This document shows, one piece after another, positions 44,867-48,396 of a DNA stretch of 48,396 nt. The notes under the pieces were generated by a model that was given only the letters and a program-made list of their open reading frames with translations, was not told the origin of the DNA and searched no databases. The translations under genes and the position numbers were made by a program. The first letter of the stretch is position 1. Each line of letters starts with the position of its first letter. Source of the DNA: Paenibacillus turicensis (GTDB lineage: Bacteria; Bacillota; Bacilli; Paenibacillales; Paenibacillaceae); NCBI RefSeq assembly GCF_017873435.1, contig NZ_JAGGKG010000027.1, positions 1-48,396 on the forward strand, written 5' to 3'.

Positions 44867-44882
44867 ATACTTGTACAAGTAT
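44867..44882. promoter_or_regulatory. 16-bp perfect palindrome upstream of dacB
   Basis: ATACTTGTACAAGTAT reads the same on both strands, 34 bp before the dacB start. It overlaps a weak sigma-E-like -10 (CATATACT). It could be an operator or a chance palindrome. Confidence 0.35.
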
Positions 44883-44920
44883 ATGCGGACAAGATTAAAG
44901 TATGTTACTCAAGCATAAAT

Positions 44921-44951
44921 AAAAGCCCCTCTCCATAACTGGAAAAGGGCC
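44921..44951 (-). terminator. Terminator after ytfJ
   Basis: An 11-bp stem on the minus strand (GGCCCTTTTCC with GGAGAGGGGCT, several G-U pairs) followed by TTTTATTT. Confidence 0.85.
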
Positions 44952-44968
44952 TTGCATCACCATCATTA

Positions 44969-45448
44969 TTAATGTGCAGATTCATCGGTACTAATAATAA
45001 TGTTAGCATGGGGTTCATCATGATGATGATCCTTACCAAAAAATGATTGTACTTTGTCCAAAAAATGAGGGACAGCATCAATCACTTTTTCAGCTAAATG
45101 TGTTTGGTTATCAAGAGGTACAATATTTACACCATGTTTCCCAACGACTAGAAAAGCAATTGGGTTGATGGATACACCGCCCCCACTACCTCCACCAAAC
45201 GGTCTTGGTTTACTTGTGGGACTATGCTCACCATTTGGGCCTGAACGTGGTTCACGTTCACGCTCCATGCCAGCAATATTAAAATCACTACCACCTGCGG
45301 CAAAACCAAAGCCAACGCGGCTGATTGGCAAAATAACACTGCCATCTGGCGTTTCTACTGCCTCGCCAACAATCGTATTTACATCAACCATATCCTTGAT
45401 GTTTTCCATTGCGGTTTGCATTAGCCCTTGAATAGGATGTTCAGCCAT
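44969..45448 (-). CDS. ytfJ: GerW-family sporulation protein YtfJ
   Basis: 159 aa. GerW/YtfJ family: IQGLMQTAMENIKDMVDVNTIVGE at the N-terminus, VILPISRVGFGFAAGGSDF, a glycine/proline-rich GGGSGGGVSINPIAFLVV and HGVNIVPL. In B. subtilis YtfJ is a forespore protein needed for L-alanine germination. The tail is rich in His and Asp (GKDHHHDEPHANI). The ATG at 45448 has AAAGGAGG upstream. It overlaps ytfI by 28 bp, under a sigma-G-like promoter. Confidence 0.94.
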   Translation of the reverse strand: MAEHPIQGLMQTAMENIKDMVDVNTIVGEAVETPDGSVILPISRVGFGFAAGGSDFNIAGMEREREPRSGPNGEHSPTSKPRPFGGGSGGGVSINPIAFLVVGKHGVNIVPLDNQTHLAEKVIDAVPHFLDKVQSFFGKDHHHDEPHANIIISTDESAH

Positions 45449-46110
45449 TTTTTCATTCCTCCTTTCACTTTTAGCACGCGAAACATGAGTACTAGTACAG
45501 CATATATAGCATAACCGAAGCGAATTTTAGCTATACAATGAAATTTGGTGAAAAAAACGGGCACATTGCCAAAAACGGGCACAACATCAAGTTCAGGACT
45601 TTTACGCAAAATAAGATGATAGGAAAGGAAGCCAATAAGTGAAGACTTAATTCCCCACACTAAACCAGTTAACGTTGCGGTATGAGCAGCATCAGATAAA
45701 GCCAGATGGGTGCTCCATTCTAAATCTTTCACTGTAATTTTACTTAATGCTTGATTCATCCATTTTTTGAGACCAAAGGTTGCAAGTAGCATATTTTGTA
45801 GTTGATTGATCCAGCCTTCTACCTTTTCCTTGTCAATTTTGGTTTCTGCTTCATTTTCCTGACTTGCGTTAAAAAAGTGATTGCTTTTAATTTTCTCTAG
45901 CTTAAGGCCTTCCTTCCATTTTTGAAACCGAATACTTGGCACCTCATATTTAAACGAAACTATGCCATATAAAAAGGAAAGATGAGCAACAATATCTTCA
46001 TCATGATTATGTTTTTTCATCGTGATATCACAGGTAATGTTAGAGAAAAAAATCAGCACACAAATAATAACAAGCAGTGATACAATACTACCCAATATTG
46101 CAATCCACAT
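45421..46110 (-). CDS. ytfI: DUF2953 protein YtfI
   Basis: 229 aa. N-terminal membrane helix (ILGSIVSLLVIICVLIFF), a central polar region, then the DUF2953 core with a TLTGLVWGIKSSLIGFL hydrophobic stretch and a second membrane segment near the C-terminus (KIRFGYAIYAVLVLMFRVLK). Position before ytfJ is conserved in Bacillus, and co-expression in the forespore is inferred. Its biochemical role is unknown. Confidence 0.9.
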   Translation of the reverse strand: MWIAILGSIVSLLVIICVLIFFSNITCDITMKKHNHDEDIVAHLSFLYGIVSFKYEVPSIRFQKWKEGLKLEKIKSNHFFNASQENEAETKIDKEKVEGWINQLQNMLLATFGLKKWMNQALSKITVKDLEWSTHLALSDAAHTATLTGLVWGIKSSLIGFLSYHLILRKSPELDVVPVFGNVPVFFTKFHCIAKIRFGYAIYAVLVLMFRVLKVKGGMKKWLNILFKG

Positions 46111-46145
46111 GGGCCAAGCCCCCTACGTTTCAATCATATCTACTT

Positions 46146-46176
46146 TAGTATGGCTAAGGTCTCTTAAACCCATTCA
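46146..46176 (-). promoter_or_regulatory. Sigma-G/F-like promoter of ytfI-ytfJ
   Basis: On the minus strand TGAATG (46171-46176), 18-bp spacer, and a perfect CATACTA (46146-46152), 36 bp before the ytfI start. This matches forespore sigma factors and the known forespore role of YtfJ. Confidence 0.7.
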
Positions 46177-46231
46177 AAAGAAATGATTATTTATATGAAA
46201 CGAAAAGGTCAGACTCATGAGCTTATGTTAA

Positions 46232-46858
46232 TTATTTTTCAGAATGATCTAATTCCGCTGTAACATCCTCAAATGAGAGTTGTTTTTCTTGGTCTAGCTT
46301 CTGAAATAGCAGATCTGTTTCTTCCTCCAATTGATCCGTTCCTTCTACCTGACTTAGTTCTGGTAAATCAGCTAAGCTGTCCATGCCAAAGTAATCCAAA
46401 AACAGTTTAGTTGTGCCGTATAAAATAGGTCGTCCAATCGCCTCAGCACGTCCAACCTCTGTAATTAAATCCCGATTCGCTAGTGTATGTATAGCCCGTT
46501 CTGACTTTACACCACGAATCTCTTCAATTTCAACTCTTGTAATCGGCTGGCGATAAGCGACGATGGATAACACCTCTAACGCTGCTTGAGATAGTGACGA
46601 TCTTGATGGTGAATAAGCAAATCGTTCAAAATATGGTGCATGCTCTGGCAACGTCGCAAGCTGATAAGCGCCAGCAATTTGTAAAATTTGCAGTCCTCTG
46701 CCCTCCTGCTTAAAGTTCGCACGCATTTCCTCAATTGCATCTGCGATTAATTCCTTACGTTGCTCTGTCACCTCAACAAATTGCTTCATTGTAATGCCTT
46801 CTTCACCTGCTAAAAACAATAATCCCTCAATAATCGACTTCAATTGCTGAAAATCCAT
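46232..46858 (-). CDS. scpB: Segregation and condensation protein B
   Basis: Winged-helix kite subunit of the Smc-ScpAB condensin. 208 aa. Two winged-helix domains, with IIEGLLFLAGEEGITMKQF at the start and SRSSLSQAALEVLSIVAYRQPITRVEIEEIRGV in the centre, then GRPILYGTTKLFLDYFGMDSLADLP. The start lies 32 bp inside scpA. The C-terminal ~30 residues are acidic and variable. Confidence 0.95.
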   Translation of the reverse strand: MDFQQLKSIIEGLLFLAGEEGITMKQFVEVTEQRKELIADAIEEMRANFKQEGRGLQILQIAGAYQLATLPEHAPYFERFAYSPSRSSLSQAALEVLSIVAYRQPITRVEIEEIRGVKSERAIHTLANRDLITEVGRAEAIGRPILYGTTKLFLDYFGMDSLADLPELSQVEGTDQLEEETDLLFQKLDQEKQLSFEDVTAELDHSEK

Positions 46859-47624
46859 TTGTTGCGCCTTCCCCTCTCCACTCCATCACAATATCCTCAA
46901 AAACTTTACTTTGATAGACCACGATTTGCTTCATTTTCATTAGTTCTAAAATAGCAAGAAATGTTACGACAATTTCGTGCCGATACATTTCAGGATGTAA
47001 TAGCTTGGAAAAAAGCATACGTCCACCTTGTCCCACTGTTTCAAGTGCTTGTACAACCTGACTAATCCGATCCTTAACGGATATTTCATCTCGCTGAATC
47101 CGCGCAACAACATTTCGTTTTGCCGCTTTACGGAGTGCCTTTTGAAACATAGCAATCAAATCTCCTGCATGAATTCCCTGCAAAGGATTTTCTAAACGCT
47201 CTGGCATAAAAGGAGCTAAATCCTCGGGTTCCTTGCTAAAAATTTGGCTACGCTCCCATTCGCGTTCATGTAGCATCGTCGCAATCCCTTTATATTTTCG
47301 ATATTCAATTAGCTTCCGAATCAATTCCTCACGTGGGTCTTCTTCCTCATCCATTAAATATTCAAAGTCCTCGTCAAATTCAATGACAGGAGGTCTTGGA
47401 AGAAGCTGTTTGCTTTTCATCGATAACAGTGTAGCTGCCATGACCAAAAATTCACTCGTGACATCCAGCTCTAGCTCCTGCATACTGTGCAAATAAGCCA
47501 AATATTGATCTGTAATTTCACTAACGTGTATTTCATGAATATCTATTTCTGCTTTATCGATGAGATGGAGTAACAAATCAAGTGGACCTTCAAATGTCTC
47601 CAATTTATATGATACTGTTGCCAA
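46827..47624 (-). CDS. scpA: Segregation and condensation protein A
   Basis: Kleisin bridging the Smc heads. 265 aa. N-terminal FEGPLDLLLHLIDKAEIDI; SEFLVMAATLLSMKSKQLLP; acidic EFDEDFEYLMDEEEDPREEL; C-terminal winged helix with VVTFLAILELMKMKQI. The start is a TTG at 47624 (GGGGGAG upstream); the conserved start of the family lies immediately after it. The first gene of scpA-scpB. Confidence 0.95.
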   Translation of the reverse strand: MATVSYKLETFEGPLDLLLHLIDKAEIDIHEIHVSEITDQYLAYLHSMQELELDVTSEFLVMAATLLSMKSKQLLPRPPVIEFDEDFEYLMDEEEDPREELIRKLIEYRKYKGIATMLHEREWERSQIFSKEPEDLAPFMPERLENPLQGIHAGDLIAMFQKALRKAAKRNVVARIQRDEISVKDRISQVVQALETVGQGGRMLFSKLLHPEMYRHEIVVTFLAILELMKMKQIVVYQSKVFEDIVMEWRGEGATNGFSAIEVDY

Positions 47625-47646
47625 AACGTCTCCCCCACCAACCTAC

Positions 47647-47720
47647 AAAAAATGTAGTACCCCTCTGTTAGGTAATAGCTTAGACACTAAATCATGTCAC
47701 CCTAACAATAGGTACTACAT
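47647..47720 (-). terminator. Terminator after ribH
   Basis: ATGTAGTACC (47652-47661) pairs perfectly with GGTACTACAT (47711-47720). An inner TGTTAGG/CCTAACA stem strengthens it, and six T residues follow on the minus strand. Confidence 0.9.
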
Positions 47721-47730
47721 TAAATAAGCA

Positions 47731-48198
47731 CTATTTTATCAATTTCGTCAAGTTTGCCATTTCAATTGCAGAAATTGCAGCATCCCAGCCCTTGTTTCCT
47801 GCCTTAGTTCCTGCTCGCTCAATCGCTTGCTCAATATTTTCTGTGGTTACTACTCCGAAAATAGTAGGTACTCCTGTTTTTAAGCCAATTGCGGCAACCC
47901 CTTTTGCAACCTCATTACATACGTAGTCATAATGAGAGGTTGAGCCACGAATGACTGTCCCTAATGTAATTACAGCATCATATTTCCCACTCTCTGCCAT
48001 CTTTTGGGCAACAAACGGAATTTCAAATGCCCCGGGTACCCAAGCCACATGGATTTCATCTTCTGCTACACCATGACGCTTTAAAGCATCTAATGAACCC
48101 GTTAACAGCTTACTCGTAATAAATTCATTAAACCGTGCCACCACAATTCCGTATTTTAAACCTTCTGATACTAAAGTTCCTTCATATATATGTGCCAT
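47731..48198 (-). CDS. ribH: 6,7-dimethyl-8-ribityllumazine synthase
   Basis: Condenses the ribityl-pyrimidine with dihydroxybutanone phosphate, the penultimate riboflavin step. 155 aa from the ATG at 48198 (AGGAAGG 8 bp upstream); the frame to 48222 is unsupported. Motifs are [40 protein letters not shown] (catalytic His) and [24 protein letters not shown]. It would form 60-mer shells. It is followed at once by a terminator, so it is the last or only gene of its transcript. Its upstream neighbour lies beyond a repeat element and the window edge. Confidence 0.96.
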   Translation of the reverse strand: MAHIYEGTLVSEGLKYGIVVARFNEFITSKLLTGSLDALKRHGVAEDEIHVAWVPGAFEIPFVAQKMAESGKYDAVITLGTVIRGSTSHYDYVCNEVAKGVAAIGLKTGVPTIFGVVTTENIEQAIERAGTKAGNKGWDAAISAIEMANLTKLIK

Positions 48199-48234
48199 TA
48201 TTAAAACCTTCCTCTCGGTCATTTAGATTATTTA

Positions 48235-48396
48235 AATTAGTAGTTGACAACTAACCCAAACTAGCGAAGGGACAGAGGGATTCTGGAGAAGTGAAACGTT
48301 CGTCTCCCTCCTTATATTTCATTTTTCTTACGCTAGCTCGCTCATTCGCAGAATATCATTTGTTAGATTATCAAATGAAGGCGAAGAAGGAGGAAC
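48235..48396. repeat. Inverted-repeat element, copy C (partial)
   Basis: Starts AATTAGTAGTTGACA, 13 of 15 identical to the end of copy A. It continues with TAGCGAAGGGACAGAGGGATTCTGGAG, which parallels copy B around 37836-37861. Its right half differs from copies A and B. It has its own CCTCCTT/AAGGAGG and TCATTTG/CAAATGA pairings, and the far end is cut by the window. Confidence 0.6.

Noticed and set aside
48223..48396. FMN riboswitch upstream of ribH
   Set aside because: None of the conserved RFN element blocks is visible; the region is the repeat copy C.

Overview
The window looks like chromosomal DNA of a low-GC, endospore-forming member of the Bacillales. The gene order (hbs-mtrB-hepS-menG-hepT-ndk-cheR-aro-trp-hisC-tyrA; spoIVA-gpsA-plsY-der-ypfD-plsC-cmk; rluB-resDE; spmAB-dacB-ytfIJ-scpBA-ribH) follows the Bacillus subtilis trpE-serA-rib region. 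Several departures (futalosine-type menaquinone genes, no folE, no resABC, no sleB beside ypeB) fit a Lysinibacillus/Planococcaceae-type genome. The genus is inferred from gene content only. Nearly everything is on the minus strand; the exceptions are a coiled-coil gene (11776-12276), an unknown membrane-anchored protein (34462-35376) and serA.

Region 1 (1-11640) is the aromatic supraoperon, transcribed right to left: aroC-aroB-aroH, then a long trp leader, then trpE-D-C-F-B-A-hisC-tyrA and a strong terminator. The trp leader carries 19 (G/T)AG triplets, a textbook TRAP target, followed by an intrinsic terminator. The TRAP protein itself (mtrB) is encoded in the same window at 19055-19312. 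Just past the tyrA terminator, at the left edge, lies what looks like the 5' end of a group II intron, placed where class C introns typically insert.

Region 2 (12412-19800) holds cheR, ndk and a quinone operon: hepS-menG-mqnP-mqnA-hepT. MqnA uses chorismate, the product of the neighbouring aroC, so chorismate supply and menaquinone synthesis lie together. Upstream are an unknown anchored protein, mtrB and hbs.

Region 3 (19930-31750) mixes sporulation and housekeeping genes: spoIVA with a sigma-E-like promoter and a structured leader, spoVIF, gpsA, plsY, der, an S1-domain protein, plsC, cmk, a PilZ protein, ypeB with a sigma-G-like promoter, and prsW. A 49-codon zinc-ribbon-like gene lies between ypeB and prsW, and its Shine-Dalgarno sequence sits in the prsW terminator hairpin.

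Region 4 (31747-38080) has ypbH, four small or uncharacterised genes, a CPBP protease, and serA behind a T-box leader with a serine (AGC) specifier. Between serA and resE are two members of a short inverted-repeat family; a third member lies upstream of ribH at the right edge.

Region 5 (38078-48396) is resDE (with two ResD-box-like sequences in the resD leader), rluB, a DUF2167 protein, spmA-spmB, dacB, ytfI-ytfJ behind a sigma-G-like promoter, scpA-scpB and ribH. I see no tRNA, rRNA, CRISPR array, prophage or complete insertion sequence. The most notable items are the expanded TRAP leader, the group II intron edge, the dispersed inverted-repeat family and the overlooked 49-aa gene.
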